Below, piece by piece: positions 30,965 through 40,613 of a stretch of 64,000 nt of DNA. The stretch lies in contig CANGBC010000009.1 of NCBI GenBank assembly GCA_947452005.1, forward strand, positions 1-64,000, read 5' to 3'. Source of the DNA: Beijerinckiaceae bacterium. GTDB taxonomy: Bacteria; Pseudomonadota; Alphaproteobacteria; Rhizobiales; Beijerinckiaceae. Both the position numbers and the translations under genes were made by a program. Below the pieces are notes generated by a model that was not told the DNA's origin, did no database searches, and worked only from the letters and a program-made list of their open reading frames with translations. How positions within the stretch are numbered: the stretch's first letter is position 1; each line of letters opens with the position of its first letter.

Positions 30965-31324
30965 TCACGCCTCTTCGTCGTCATCAATCACCGGCGCACC
31001 TTCTGCGCCGGGCAGGCCGAGGCGATAAATGCCGCGGAATTTTTCCGGGTCCGCAGGCTCGCCTTTGCGATAGATGACGATCTGGCCCGTGCGCGCCAGA
31101 CCAATGGCGGCATTGCGCACTTCGCGTGCCCATGTGCCCGCCTGCGCATCGTCACCCTTGCGACCTTCAGCAAAATGTTTGGCAACCACCATGGGCGAGA
31201 TCACACGCCCCACGCCCTTTTCATGGCACAGCCGCAGGATGAGGGCTTCAAGCGTGGGGCGGTTGCGTGGCTTTTTCTCGAGCTTTTCTTCGCGCTTCTT
31301 GACGGGCTTTTTGACTTTTTTCAC
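30965..31324 (-). CDS. DUF3253 domain-containing protein
   Basis: LILRLCHEKGVGRVISPMVVAKHFAEG...WAREVRNAAIGLARTGQIVIYRKGEP. Confidence 0.8.
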   Translation of the reverse strand: MKKVKKPVKKREEKLEKKPRNRPTLEALILRLCHEKGVGRVISPMVVAKHFAEGRKGDDAQAGTWAREVRNAAIGLARTGQIVIYRKGEPADPEKFRGIYRLGLPGAEGAPVIDDDEEA

Positions 31325-32028
31325 GCGATTGTCTCCGGCGGCTCGTAGGTCACGGCTTCATGCGCATCCGACACATATTGGCGCGCGGACATGACGAGCA
31401 GAATGGCTGCTGTTGTGGTCATAAAGGCATAGGGTCCAGCAAACCAGCCGAAATAGGCGAGCGCGAAAAAGAAAGCGCGCTGGCCGCGGGTGAAATGGCG
31501 CCCGGCGGCAATGTTCATCTTGGCCGCACGCATGGCGGTCTGGCGACGGGTCTTGGCGTCGGGTGATTGCTTTTGCGGTGTCGCACCGACCAAAATCGCG
31601 GTGTAGTTGAACAGGCGATAGGACCAGGCGAATTTGAAAAAGGCATAGCCGAAGATCAGGATCAGCCCGACGATCTTGATTTCCCACAAGGCGCGCGACT
31701 GGTCGGCGCCAAAGGGCAGGTCGGCAAAGACCTTCAAAACATCGTCCGTGGCGCGCAGCAGCGCTGAGACACCGCCAATGGCCAGAAGCGACGTGGAGGC
31801 AAAAAAGGCCGTGCCATTTTGCAAGGAGGCCATCAAAGAGGCATCCATAATGCGGTTTTCACGCTCGGACATTTCGAGCATCCAGCGCATGCGATAGTTG
31901 TTCATCAGCTGGTTGAGGCCATTTTCCTGGCCGGGCCCATGGCCCAGCAACAGGTGATAGATGCCCCAGGCGATGACAAAAAAGCCAAAGGCGATGAGGT
32001 CAGGCATGGTCAGGCCGAGGTCTTTCAC
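31321..32028 (-). CDS. DUF599 domain-containing membrane protein
   Basis: YHLLLGHG...NQLMNNYRMRWMLEMSERENRIMDASLMASLQNGTAFFASTSLLAIGG. Confidence 0.85.
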   Translation of the reverse strand: MKDLGLTMPDLIAFGFFVIAWGIYHLLLGHGPGQENGLNQLMNNYRMRWMLEMSERENRIMDASLMASLQNGTAFFASTSLLAIGGVSALLRATDDVLKVFADLPFGADQSRALWEIKIVGLILIFGYAFFKFAWSYRLFNYTAILVGATPQKQSPDAKTRRQTAMRAAKMNIAAGRHFTRGQRAFFFALAYFGWFAGPYAFMTTTAAILLVMSARQYVSDAHEAVTYEPPETIA

Positions 32029-32179
32029 GAGCGGTCCTTCTGAAGCTGCCGAGAATCGGGTGGGATCACCATAGCTTCATGGGGAGAAGCCTGCGAGGTT
32101 TGGCAAAGCCGGGGCTGCCATGCGTCTGGTTTATGGCTAGGCTGGCGGTCAGCTGGATGACGATCCGAAGGAATATCGC

Positions 32180-32938
32180 ATGAAGGGTGCAGGCGGCATT
32201 GCTCTTGTGACGGGGGCAGGGACAGGCATAGGCCGGGCTTCCGCCTTGGCTTTGGCTGAAGCAGGCTGGACAGTGGTTCTGGCGGGACGGCGGCCTGAGC
32301 CGCTAGATGCTGTTGCACACGCCATTCTGGCCAGCGGCGGCGATGCTTTGGCTGTGCCTACCGATGTGGCGGACGAAGACAGTGTGGACGCTCTGTTTGA
32401 AGAGGTGCGTCGCCTCTACGGCCGCCTCGACCTGCTGTTCAACAATGCAGGGCTGTTTTCACCCGCTGTGCCGCTGGAAGATCTGACTTACGCGCAATGG
32501 CGTCAGGTGGTGGATGTCAATTTATCCGGTGTGTTTCTGTGCACGCGTGCGGCGTTTCGGCTGATGAAGGCGCAAGATCCGATGGGTGGGCGCATCATCA
32601 ACAATGGCTCGATCTCGGCGCAGACCCCGCGCCCCAATTCCTCGCCCTATACATCAACCAAACATGCCGTGACTGGCCTCACCAAGGCGGCAGCACTCGA
32701 TGGACGCAAATATAATATTGCCGTTGGCCAGATCGATATTGGCAATGCCGAGACGGATATGGTGTCGCGAATGAAGACGGGTGTGCCGCAGCCCGATGGG
32801 CGCATCATGCCCGAGGCGGTGATGGATGTGGCCCATGCGGTGCGCTCGGTCGTTCACATGGCCAACCTGCCGCTGGATGCCAATGTGCTGTTCATGACCG
32901 TCATGGCGACCAAAATGCCCTTTGTGGGACGCGGCTGA
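32180..32938 (+). CDS. SDR family oxidoreductase
   Basis: [23 protein letters not shown]...NNAGLF...[20 protein letters not shown]. Confidence 0.93.
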   Translation: MKGAGGIALVTGAGTGIGRASALALAEAGWTVVLAGRRPEPLDAVAHAILASGGDALAVPTDVADEDSVDALFEEVRRLYGRLDLLFNNAGLFSPAVPLEDLTYAQWRQVVDVNLSGVFLCTRAAFRLMKAQDPMGGRIINNGSISAQTPRPNSSPYTSTKHAVTGLTKAAALDGRKYNIAVGQIDIGNAETDMVSRMKTGVPQPDGRIMPEAVMDVAHAVRSVVHMANLPLDANVLFMTVMATKMPFVGRG

Positions 32939-32954
32939 GCGGCTAGAGAGCCTT

Positions 32955-33392
32955 ATGGCATTGCATCTCATCAAACTCTGCGTGGGCGCTGACTCGATCA
33001 AGGACCTTGAGGACTGGATCGGGGCGCGGCTGAAGCACATGAAAAAAGCCGGGCTTGAGCCCGAGCAATTTCACACGACCCGCATGTTGCCCAAACGGGT
33101 CGACGAAATTCTCGACGGCGGCTCCCTCTATTGGGTGATCAAAGGGCAGATTGCCGCGCGTCAGGAGATGCGCGAAATTCGTCCCTTCATCGATGGCGAG
33201 GGCATTTCGCGTTGCCATCTGGTGCTCGAGCCCAAGGTGGTCGCGGTCATGCCGCGACCGTGCCGTCCCTTTCAGGGCTGGCGCTATTTGAAAGATGAAG
33301 ACGCGCCGCGTGATCTGGGCGCGGATGGCGGCGAGGTGGCCGACATGCCCGAAGAATTGCGCCGCGAATTGCGCGAGATGGGATTGCTCTGA
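32955..33392 (+). CDS. DUF1489 family protein
   Basis: MALHLIKLCVGADSIKDLEDWI...GSLYWVIKGQIAARQ...GWRYLKDEDAPRDL. Confidence 0.85.
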   Translation: MALHLIKLCVGADSIKDLEDWIGARLKHMKKAGLEPEQFHTTRMLPKRVDEILDGGSLYWVIKGQIAARQEMREIRPFIDGEGISRCHLVLEPKVVAVMPRPCRPFQGWRYLKDEDAPRDLGADGGEVADMPEELRRELREMGLL

Positions 33393-33395
33393 TCC

Positions 33396-34109
33396 ATGCT
33401 CATCAACCTGCTCATCGCGCTGGCCATTCTTTTTGGCGTCTATCACGCGATCCGCTTTGCCGGACGTGCGCCGCCCAAGGCGCTGGTGCGTGCGGTGAAA
33501 ATGGCAGGTGGTGTGGCAGCCTGCGGCGTGGCTGGTCTGCTGTTTCTGCGCGGGCATTCAGAAATTGCGATTGCGCTGATTGGTCTGGGCGCGTGGATTG
33601 CAGGCTATGGCGTGGCACCACAATGGCTGCAGCGGTTCAAAGGCGGCAAGCCGGGTGCGCAGCGTTCAGCCATGATCGAGATTGAAATTGATCCGGCGAG
33701 TGGCGCCATGCAGGGCGTTGTGCTGGCTGGCACATACGAAGGGCGCCAGCTCGGAGAACTGACGCCCGCAGAATGCAACGCGCTTTATCAGGAAGTGTAT
33801 GGCGCCGATCAGCCGGGCGCGCGTTTGTTAGAGATTTATTTTGACCGCCGCTTTCCGGGCTGGCGTCAGACAGACGAGCGTGACGAGCACACGCGGGCTC
33901 GCCAGGCGACCCATGACCGTGTCAGCAGCGCGATGACCGAGGATGAAGCTTATCAGGTCTTGGGCCTTGGGAAGGGTGCCACGCGTGACGAAATCACGGG
34001 GGCGCATCGCGCCCTCATGAAGAAACTCCATCCCGACCACGGGGGGACGACGGCGCTCGCTGCGCGCGTCAATGAGGCTAAGGAAATTCTGATGCGTCGC
34101 CATCAGTGA
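33396..34109 (+). CDS. membrane-anchored DnaJ-domain protein
   Basis: N-terminal TM segments; C-terminal EDEAYQVLGLGKGATRDEITGAHRALMKKLHPDHGG. Confidence 0.9.
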   Translation: MLINLLIALAILFGVYHAIRFAGRAPPKALVRAVKMAGGVAACGVAGLLFLRGHSEIAIALIGLGAWIAGYGVAPQWLQRFKGGKPGAQRSAMIEIEIDPASGAMQGVVLAGTYEGRQLGELTPAECNALYQEVYGADQPGARLLEIYFDRRFPGWRQTDERDEHTRARQATHDRVSSAMTEDEAYQVLGLGKGATRDEITGAHRALMKKLHPDHGGTTALAARVNEAKEILMRRHQ

Positions 34110-34117
34110 AACTTTCT

Positions 34118-35623
34118 CTAGTTCTTCGTGGTGAAGCAGCTCATGCCCGAGCGCTTGAGTGATTTGCAGGCAGCTTCGGCTTGCGTTTCCGTCAGTCCGG
34201 CAAAGCGCGCGCGATACATGGTCTGGCGGCCCTTGCTGATTTTTTCCGTGACAGGCGTCGCCTTTGCGAGCGCGCCTTTGCTGGCTGTTTTGGCGCGTGA
34301 GATCAGCGCTTGTGCCTTGCCCGGCGCATCCGTTGCGCCAATCTGAATCATCGTGCCCTTGGCCTTGGCAGGCTGCGCTTTAGGCGCTGCAACAGCGACT
34401 TTCTTGCTCGGTGCGGTGGTTTCAACGCGCGCATATTTGGGTTCGGCGCGGTTGGTCATTTTGGCGGCAGGCGCATCCTGCATGCCGACCCAGCGCATGC
34501 CATTGGCCTGTGCGGGTGCTACAACTGCTGCAGCATTCAGAGACGGGCGGTTGGCGCTGTCGATATTGACACCCTGATAGCCAACAGGCTCGGTGGAGGC
34601 GACTTGCACAGGGCGCGCAGGCGCGGCGGAGTCTTGGGCAGTGCGCGCAACCTGCACACGTGTTTCAGGCTTGGAGGCCTGCGCCTTGGCGGTGACGACA
34701 GGTTCCATGCGCGCATTGGCGAAAACAGACGGCGCTGTTTTTGTATGCGAGGCATATTGGATTTTGTCTTCGATCAGATTGGCCATAATGCGGTCGCGGG
34801 CGGCGGCCGACGTGCCACCCAGAACAGCCGCCACAAGATGCTGCCCATCACGACGCACAGAGCTCAGCAGATTAAAGCCTGATGCATTGGTGTAGCCGGT
34901 CTTGATGCCATCAACGCCTTCGATGCGACCAAGCAGATTGTTGTGGTTGCGGATCGACTGGCCCGCATAGCGGAAGTTCGATGTGGCGAAATAGGTGTAA
35001 TATTTCGGGAAGCGTTCCTGAATGGCGCGACCCAGCAGCACAAGATCGCGCGCTGTGGTGATCTGGCGCTTGTCAGGCAGGCCTGAAGCATTGGCATAAA
35101 CAGTGCGCGACATGCCAAGCGAGCGCGCCTTGGCCGTCATCATTTCTGCAAAGCGGGGCTCGGTGCCGCCAATGTGTTCGGCAATCGCGGCCGCAACGTC
35201 ATTGGCCGAGCGCGTCACAAGTGCCTTGATGGCGTCTTCGGCCGAAATTTCTTCGCCAGCGGCGAGATAAAGTTTTGATGGCTTCATGGATGCCGCATGG
35301 CGCGACATGCGGATCGGTGTCTCAAGAGTCATCTTGCCGCGCTCGAGCTGCTCAAACAGCATGTAGAGCGTCATGACTTTGGTCACGGACGCCGGATGGC
35401 GCAGCTCGTTCTCGGCTTTCGCGTAGAGAACCTTGTTGGTGTTGGCGTCGATGACGAAGGCGGCGAAGGGGGGCGTGTAGCCTTGCGCCGCGTGAGCGCG
35501 CTTGCCCTTTTTCTTGGGCCGGGCCTGCGCCTCTGTGGCAGCCAGAGACAGGCTGAATATGACACCAACGCCGACCAAAATGGCAAGAGCTCGGCTTTTT
35601 TGGCCTGCCAAACGCATCATCAT
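34118..35623 (-). CDS. D-alanyl-D-alanine carboxypeptidase (S11 family) with C-terminal SPOR-like region
   Basis: PASVTKVMTLYMLFEQL (SxxK), VTRSANDVAAAIAEHI, GVDGIKTGYTNASGFNLLSSV; ARFAGLTETQAEAACKSLKRSGMSCF. Confidence 0.93.
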   Translation of the reverse strand: MMMRLAGQKSRALAILVGVGVIFSLSLAATEAQARPKKKGKRAHAAQGYTPPFAAFVIDANTNKVLYAKAENELRHPASVTKVMTLYMLFEQLERGKMTLETPIRMSRHAASMKPSKLYLAAGEEISAEDAIKALVTRSANDVAAAIAEHIGGTEPRFAEMMTAKARSLGMSRTVYANASGLPDKRQITTARDLVLLGRAIQERFPKYYTYFATSNFRYAGQSIRNHNNLLGRIEGVDGIKTGYTNASGFNLLSSVRRDGQHLVAAVLGGTSAAARDRIMANLIEDKIQYASHTKTAPSVFANARMEPVVTAKAQASKPETRVQVARTAQDSAAPARPVQVASTEPVGYQGVNIDSANRPSLNAAAVVAPAQANGMRWVGMQDAPAAKMTNRAEPKYARVETTAPSKKVAVAAPKAQPAKAKGTMIQIGATDAPGKAQALISRAKTASKGALAKATPVTEKISKGRQTMYRARFAGLTETQAEAACKSLKRSGMSCFTTKN

Positions 35624-35982
35624 CCAAGAACCCCGACCGCCTAGGACGGTACCTTCCGGACCGTTACCTAAAAACAACACTGGATGCAGGTTAGGCGAAC
35701 GCGGTTACGGCCGAGTTAATGCGGGCCTTGCGGAATGGGTCTTTTGCGATCGGCAACGGAGCGCTTGCCGACTGATCTTGATCGGCTTTTTTCAAAGATC
35801 TGCGAAGAAAGGCGTGCCCTGAGGCGTTTTTTTGTGTTGTGCATTGCATAATATTTGTTCAGCAGTGCCTACATTAACCATCTTGCAACCTGACGTTGGG
35901 TGACTTAATCCCAAATTATTCGCGCCCGTTTTGGGCCAGACTGTTTTTTTTATGTCTTGTTTTTGTCTTGATGGAGGAAGCC

Positions 35983-36354
35983 ATGCGCGCTCCGAATTTT
36001 TTCGTCTCCCTGATCGCAGCGGGTTTTCTCACAGCGTGCGGGCCGCAAGAGCGCTCTCCCGAATTTTACGAGCAGGCAGACAATGCCGCTGAATTCACGA
36101 AGGCTTTTGAATTTTGCAGCAAATCGGGAATGAGCCAGAAGGAAAAGTGCGCGCCCGTCTGGCAGGCCAAAATGAAGATGGACAAGGCTGAGGAACGGGA
36201 CCTGTTCGAGCGCGCCATTGCGGAGCGGGTGGGTGTCACAATTGTCCCGCAATCACGCAACCAGGCGCCCGCGGCCGAGAAGGTGTCCTCGCGAAAGGCA
36301 CCCAATATGGAGACGGCGACGGCCGATTCAGAGAGGCCGTCCGCTAGGAACTAA
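35983..36354 (+). CDS. small orphan lipoprotein (weakly EexN-like)
   Basis: MRAPNFFVSLIAAGFLTACGPQERSPEFYEQADNAAEFTKAFEFCSKSGMSQKEKCAPVWQAKMKMD; lipobox LTAC. Confidence 0.65.
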   Translation: MRAPNFFVSLIAAGFLTACGPQERSPEFYEQADNAAEFTKAFEFCSKSGMSQKEKCAPVWQAKMKMDKAEERDLFERAIAERVGVTIVPQSRNQAPAAEKVSSRKAPNMETATADSERPSARN

Positions 36355-36369
36355 TGGGACGGCCGGCCC

Positions 36370-36400
36370 AAGATTATTGTGCATCGCACAAAATAATCTT
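36370..36400. promoter_or_regulatory. dyad TTGTGC-ATC-GCACAA within a longer hairpin, upstream of the phasin gene; candidate PhaR operator
   Basis: AAGATTATTGTGCATCGCACAAAATAATCTT; core at 36377-36391. Confidence 0.5.
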
Positions 36401-36505
36401 GACCAAATGGTGCGCTGCATATAAACAGGATGCAACGGCAGGTCGGCAAAGACTCTTGCCGCGGATCAGCCACCCGGCGGGTGGCCCGTTGAAAGGGTAA
36501 TTATC

Positions 36506-36847
36506 ATGTTCAAGAACATCGAAGACCTCCAGGCTTTCTCCAAAGATCAGATCGAATCCGCCACGGCTTCGGCCTCTGCGCTGACCAAGAGCGTCCAGCA
36601 GATTGCTGCTGAAACGGCCGAATTCTCCAAGAAGTCGCTGGAAACCCAGACTGCTTTCGTGGAAAAGCTGATCGCGACCAAGTCGCTCGATGGCGCCATC
36701 CAGCTCCAGCAGGACTATGCCAAGTCCTCCTATGAGACGCTGGTCGCCCAGGCCACCAAATTCGGCGAGCTCTACACAAGCCTCGCCAAGGAAGCTTTCA
36801 AGCCGGTTGAGACGGCCATGGCCAAGGCTCAGACTTTCGCCAAGTAA
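36506..36847 (+). CDS. phasin family protein
   Basis: MFKNIEDLQAFSKDQIESATASASALTKSVQQIAAETAEFSKKSLETQTAFVEKL... Confidence 0.92.
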   Translation: MFKNIEDLQAFSKDQIESATASASALTKSVQQIAAETAEFSKKSLETQTAFVEKLIATKSLDGAIQLQQDYAKSSYETLVAQATKFGELYTSLAKEAFKPVETAMAKAQTFAK

Positions 36848-36878
36848 GTCTCTGCTTTTAAGCTAATTTCAGATTTTG

Positions 36879-36906
36879 AAAGGCCCGGGCTTGTCCCGGG
36901 CCTTTT
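36879..36906 (+). terminator. Rho-independent terminator downstream of the phasin gene
   Basis: AAAGGCCCGGGCTTGTCCCGGGCCTTTT. Confidence 0.85.
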
Positions 36907-37279
36907 GCTTTGGGGGCGGATCTCGGACTTCTGTCCACATTCGAATGAGCGCAGGCGTTTTTTCATCATGATCCGGCCCTACTCGTATTGGCATGTGACT
37001 TGCCACCCCCTTAGACTGTGGGTTGAAGCCCTGTGAGAGACTCGAAATTTGGGATGCGGCCGGTCGCGGCCAAATCCCGCAGGGCAGGGGAAGGGTTGAC
37101 CCCTTACCATTGGCGTTTGACGGACTACATGAGTGGTGTCCGGGGATTGGGACGAGGGACACGTGAGCGTCGGCAGGTTTTTGTTTCGGAACGGGATAGG
37201 CGGGGGCACACAGCGCTCTGCGCCGCACCGTGCCGCGCGTGAGCCACGCAAAGGTGACCCGGGGAACTCCGGAACGGCG

Positions 37280-37561
37280 GTGATCACCCGCACCAAAACC
37301 CAGACGAAGAAGCCGAGCATGTACCGGGTTCTGCTTCTGAACGACGATTACACGCCGATGGAATTTGTGACCCACGTCTTGATGCGGTTTTTTAACAAGG
37401 ATGCCGATGAGGCCAACCGGATCATGATGCATGTGCATCATCATGGGGTCGGGGAATGCGGCGTTTTTACCTATGAAGTTGCCGAAACCAAGGTCACGAT
37501 GGTCATGGATTTCGCACGCAAACATCAGCACCCTTTGCAATGCATTATGGAAAAGAAGTGA
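37280..37561 (+). CDS. clpS: ATP-dependent Clp protease adaptor ClpS
   Basis: [63 protein letters not shown] 37280 proposed as start, ORF open from 37133. Confidence 0.93.
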   Translation: MITRTKTQTKKPSMYRVLLLNDDYTPMEFVTHVLMRFFNKDADEANRIMMHVHHHGVGECGVFTYEVAETKVTMVMDFARKHQHPLQCIMEKK

Positions 37562-37570
37562 GAGCCGACC

Positions 37571-40024
37571 ATGCCGTCCTTTTCCCGCAATCTTGAACAA
37601 TCGCTGCATCGGGCTCTCGCGGTGGCCAATGAACGCCATCATGAATATGCCACGCTCGAACATTTGCTCCTGAGTCTGCTCGACGATCAGGATGCCGCCG
37701 CTGTCATGCGCGCCTGTTCGGTCGACACCGATGTGCTCAAGAAGAACCTGGTTGAATATATCGATCAGGAACTCGAAAACCTCGTCACCGATGGGCATGA
37801 AGATGCCAAGCCGACAGCGGGTTTCCAGCGCGTCATCCAGCGCGCAGTCATTCATGTGCAATCGTCTGGCCGAGAAGAAGTCACTGGCGCCAATGTGCTG
37901 GTTGCCATTTTTGCTGAGCGCGAGAGCCATGCCGCTTACTTCCTGCAAGAGCAGGACATGACGCGCTATGACGCGGTCAATTACATCAGCCACGGAATTG
38001 CCAAGCGCCCGGGCATGTCCGACCCGACCAAATCACCACGCGGAGCCGAAGAAGAAAACGAGCAGCGTGATACGCGCGAGCCGCGCGAACCTGCAGGCGA
38101 TGGCAAGAAAAAAGAAGGCGCGCTCGAAGCCTATTGCGTCAATCTGAACAAGAAGGCGAAGGACGGCCGTATCGATCCCCTGATCGGTCGCGAACCTGAA
38201 GTGCAGCGCACGATTCAGGTCTTGTGCCGCCGCCAGAAGAACAATCCGCTGCTCGTGGGCGACCCCGGCGTTGGCAAGACCGCCATTGCCGAAGGTTTGG
38301 CGCGCAAGATCATCAAGGGCGAAGTGCCTGAAGTGCTCGCTGACGCGACCGTCTTTTCGCTCGACATGGGCACGCTGCTGGCGGGCACCCGCTATCGCGG
38401 TGATTTCGAAGAACGCCTGAAGCAGGTGATGAAAGAGATTGAGCAGCATCGCAATGCGATCCTGTTCATCGATGAAATTCACACCGTGATTGGTGCGGGC
38501 GCGACCTCGGGTGGCGCAATGGATGCGTCGAACCTGTTGAAGCCAGCTCTCGCCCAGGGCACGCTGCGCTGCATCGGCTCGACCACCTACAAGGAATATC
38601 GCCAGTATTTTGAAAAGGACCGCGCGCTGGTGCGCCGCTTCCAGAAGATCGATGTGAATGAACCCTCGATCCCGGATGCGATTGAAATCATGAAGGGGCT
38701 GAAGCCCTATTTCGAGGAGTTCCACAAACTCCGCTACACCAATGATGCGATCAAGGCGGCGGTGGAATTGTCCGCCCGCTACATCAATGATCGCAAGCTG
38801 CCTGACAAAGCGATCGACGTGATCGACGAGACGGGCGCCTCGCAAATGCTTCTGCCGGAGAACCGCCGCAAGAAGACCATTGGCATCAAGGAAATTGAAT
38901 CGACCATCGCGACCATGGCGCGCATTCCGCCCAAGACGGTCTCGAAGGATGATGCCGAAGTCTTGCAGCATCTCGAAGAATCCTTGCGCCGCGTCGTCTA
39001 TGGACAGGACACGGCCATCGGGGCGCTGTCATCGGCGATCAAACTGTCGCGTGCAGGTCTGCGCGATGCTGAAAAGCCGATTGGCTGCTATCTCTTCTCG
39101 GGCCCCACGGGCGTTGGAAAGACGGAAGTGGCGCGCCAGTTGGCGGCGGCTTTGGGCGTGCAGCTGACCCGTTTCGATATGTCGGAATATATGGAGCGCC
39201 ACACAGTGAGCCGACTTCTCGGCGCACCTCCCGGCTATGTCGGCTTTGATCAGGGCGGCTTGCTGACTGATGCCATTGACCAGCATCCCCATTGCGTGCT
39301 GCTGCTCGATGAAATCGAAAAGGCGCATCCCGATCTCTACAACATCCTGTTGCAGATCATGGATCACGGCAAACTCACCGATCACAATGGCAAGCAGATC
39401 GATTTCCGCAATGTCATCCTGATCATGACGACCAATGCGGGCGCGGCTGATATGGCCAAGTCGGCGTTCGGCTTCCACCGCGCCAAGCGCGTGGGCGATG
39501 ATGTCGAGGCGATCAACCGTCTGTTTGCACCTGAATTCCGCAACCGTCTCGATGCGATTGTGCCCTTCGGTCATCTTCCGAGCGAGGTCATCTCGCAGGT
39601 TGTCGACAAATTCATCATGCAGCTGGAAGCACAGCTCGCTGATCGCAATGTGTCGATTGAACTGACCGATGAAGCGCGCAAATGGCTCGTTGAGCATGGC
39701 TATGACGAGGCGATGGGCGCACGCCCGATGGCGCGTGTCATCCAGACCCACATCAAGACGCCACTGGCCGATGAAGTGCTGTTTGGTCGCCTGAAGAATG
39801 GCGGCACGGTGCGTGTCGTGGTCAAGGGTGACGAAGACGGCACACGCACGCTGGGCTTTGTCTATCCCGAAGGCCCCGTCCTGCCACGCCCCGAGCGTGA
39901 CATTGTTGAAGCTGGCAAAAAGCGCGTGCGGGCAGAGCCCGAAGTGCGGGCCAAGGCGAAAAAGAAGTCACCCTCCAAGAGCGGTGGATCGCCGATGGTC
40001 CCAAAGGTGCCGCTGAAGAATTGA
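37571..40024 (+). CDS. clpA: ATP-dependent Clp protease ATP-binding subunit ClpA
   Basis: Two AAA modules GDPGVGKTAIAEGLA and GPTGVGKTEVARQLA; N-terminal Clp_N repeats. Confidence 0.97.
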   Translation: MPSFSRNLEQSLHRALAVANERHHEYATLEHLLLSLLDDQDAAAVMRACSVDTDVLKKNLVEYIDQELENLVTDGHEDAKPTAGFQRVIQRAVIHVQSSGREEVTGANVLVAIFAERESHAAYFLQEQDMTRYDAVNYISHGIAKRPGMSDPTKSPRGAEEENEQRDTREPREPAGDGKKKEGALEAYCVNLNKKAKDGRIDPLIGREPEVQRTIQVLCRRQKNNPLLVGDPGVGKTAIAEGLARKIIKGEVPEVLADATVFSLDMGTLLAGTRYRGDFEERLKQVMKEIEQHRNAILFIDEIHTVIGAGATSGGAMDASNLLKPALAQGTLRCIGSTTYKEYRQYFEKDRALVRRFQKIDVNEPSIPDAIEIMKGLKPYFEEFHKLRYTNDAIKAAVELSARYINDRKLPDKAIDVIDETGASQMLLPENRRKKTIGIKEIESTIATMARIPPKTVSKDDAEVLQHLEESLRRVVYGQDTAIGALSSAIKLSRAGLRDAEKPIGCYLFSGPTGVGKTEVARQLAAALGVQLTRFDMSEYMERHTVSRLLGAPPGYVGFDQGGLLTDAIDQHPHCVLLLDEIEKAHPDLYNILLQIMDHGKLTDHNGKQIDFRNVILIMTTNAGAADMAKSAFGFHRAKRVGDDVEAINRLFAPEFRNRLDAIVPFGHLPSEVISQVVDKFIMQLEAQLADRNVSIELTDEARKWLVEHGYDEAMGARPMARVIQTHIKTPLADEVLFGRLKNGGTVRVVVKGDEDGTRTLGFVYPEGPVLPRPERDIVEAGKKRVRAEPEVRAKAKKKSPSKSGGSPMVPKVPLKN

Positions 40025-40025
40025 G

Positions 40026-40058
40026 AAAAAAGGCCGGGGCAACCCGGCCTTTTTTTTG
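40026..40058 (+). terminator. Rho-independent terminator downstream of clpA
   Basis: AAAAAAGGCCGGGGCAACCCGGCCTTTTTTTT. Confidence 0.85.
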
Positions 40059-40075
40059 CGCGTCATTGCAAGCCT

Positions 40076-40170
40076 CGTCATTGCGAGGAGCCGTAAGGCG
40101 ACGAAGCAATCCATCTAGCGATAGCCACGCGAAGATGGATTGCCGCGTCGCTTCGCTCCTCGCAATGACG
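40076..40170. repeat. CGTCATTGCGAG inverted-repeat pair (with an extra partial unit at 40061)
   Basis: CGTCATTGCGAGGAGCCGTAAGGCGACGAAGCAATCCATC...GATGGATTGCCGCGTCGCTTCGCTCCTCGCAATGACG. Confidence 0.9.
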
Positions 40171-40178
40171 ATGAAGAA

Positions 40179-40595
40179 CTACAGAGCCGCGATGATTTTC
40201 GCCGCGTTCGCCTTCAGCACGTCCGGGCTTTCCATCGTTCCCGAATGCCGCCGCAACGCCACGCCTTCCCAGCGCGGGATCACATGCACATGCAGGTGAA
40301 ACACCGTCTGCCCGGCGGCGGCCTCATTGAATTGTGTGATGATGACGCCATCAGCGCCCATGCCGGTTTTCACCGCACGTGCAATCTTTTGCACGCTGGC
40401 AAACAGCGCAGCGAATGTGCTGGCATCCGCATCGAGCAAATTGACAGAGGCCGCTTTGGGCAAGACGAGCGTGTGCCCATCGGCTTGCGGCATGATGTCC
40501 ATGAAGGCGATGGTGTGGTCGTCTTCATAAACCTTGGTGCAGGGAATTTCGCCACGCAGGATTTTCGCGAAAATGTTTTGTGTGTCGTATGTCAT
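40179..40595 (-). CDS. HIT family protein
   Basis: IFAKILRGEIPCTKVYEDDHTIAFMDIMPQADGHTLVLPK; HLHVHVIPRW. Confidence 0.94.
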   Translation of the reverse strand: MTYDTQNIFAKILRGEIPCTKVYEDDHTIAFMDIMPQADGHTLVLPKAASVNLLDADASTFAALFASVQKIARAVKTGMGADGVIITQFNEAAAGQTVFHLHVHVIPRWEGVALRRHSGTMESPDVLKANAAKIIAAL

Positions 40596-40613
40596 ATAAT
40601 TGTCTCCATATGA

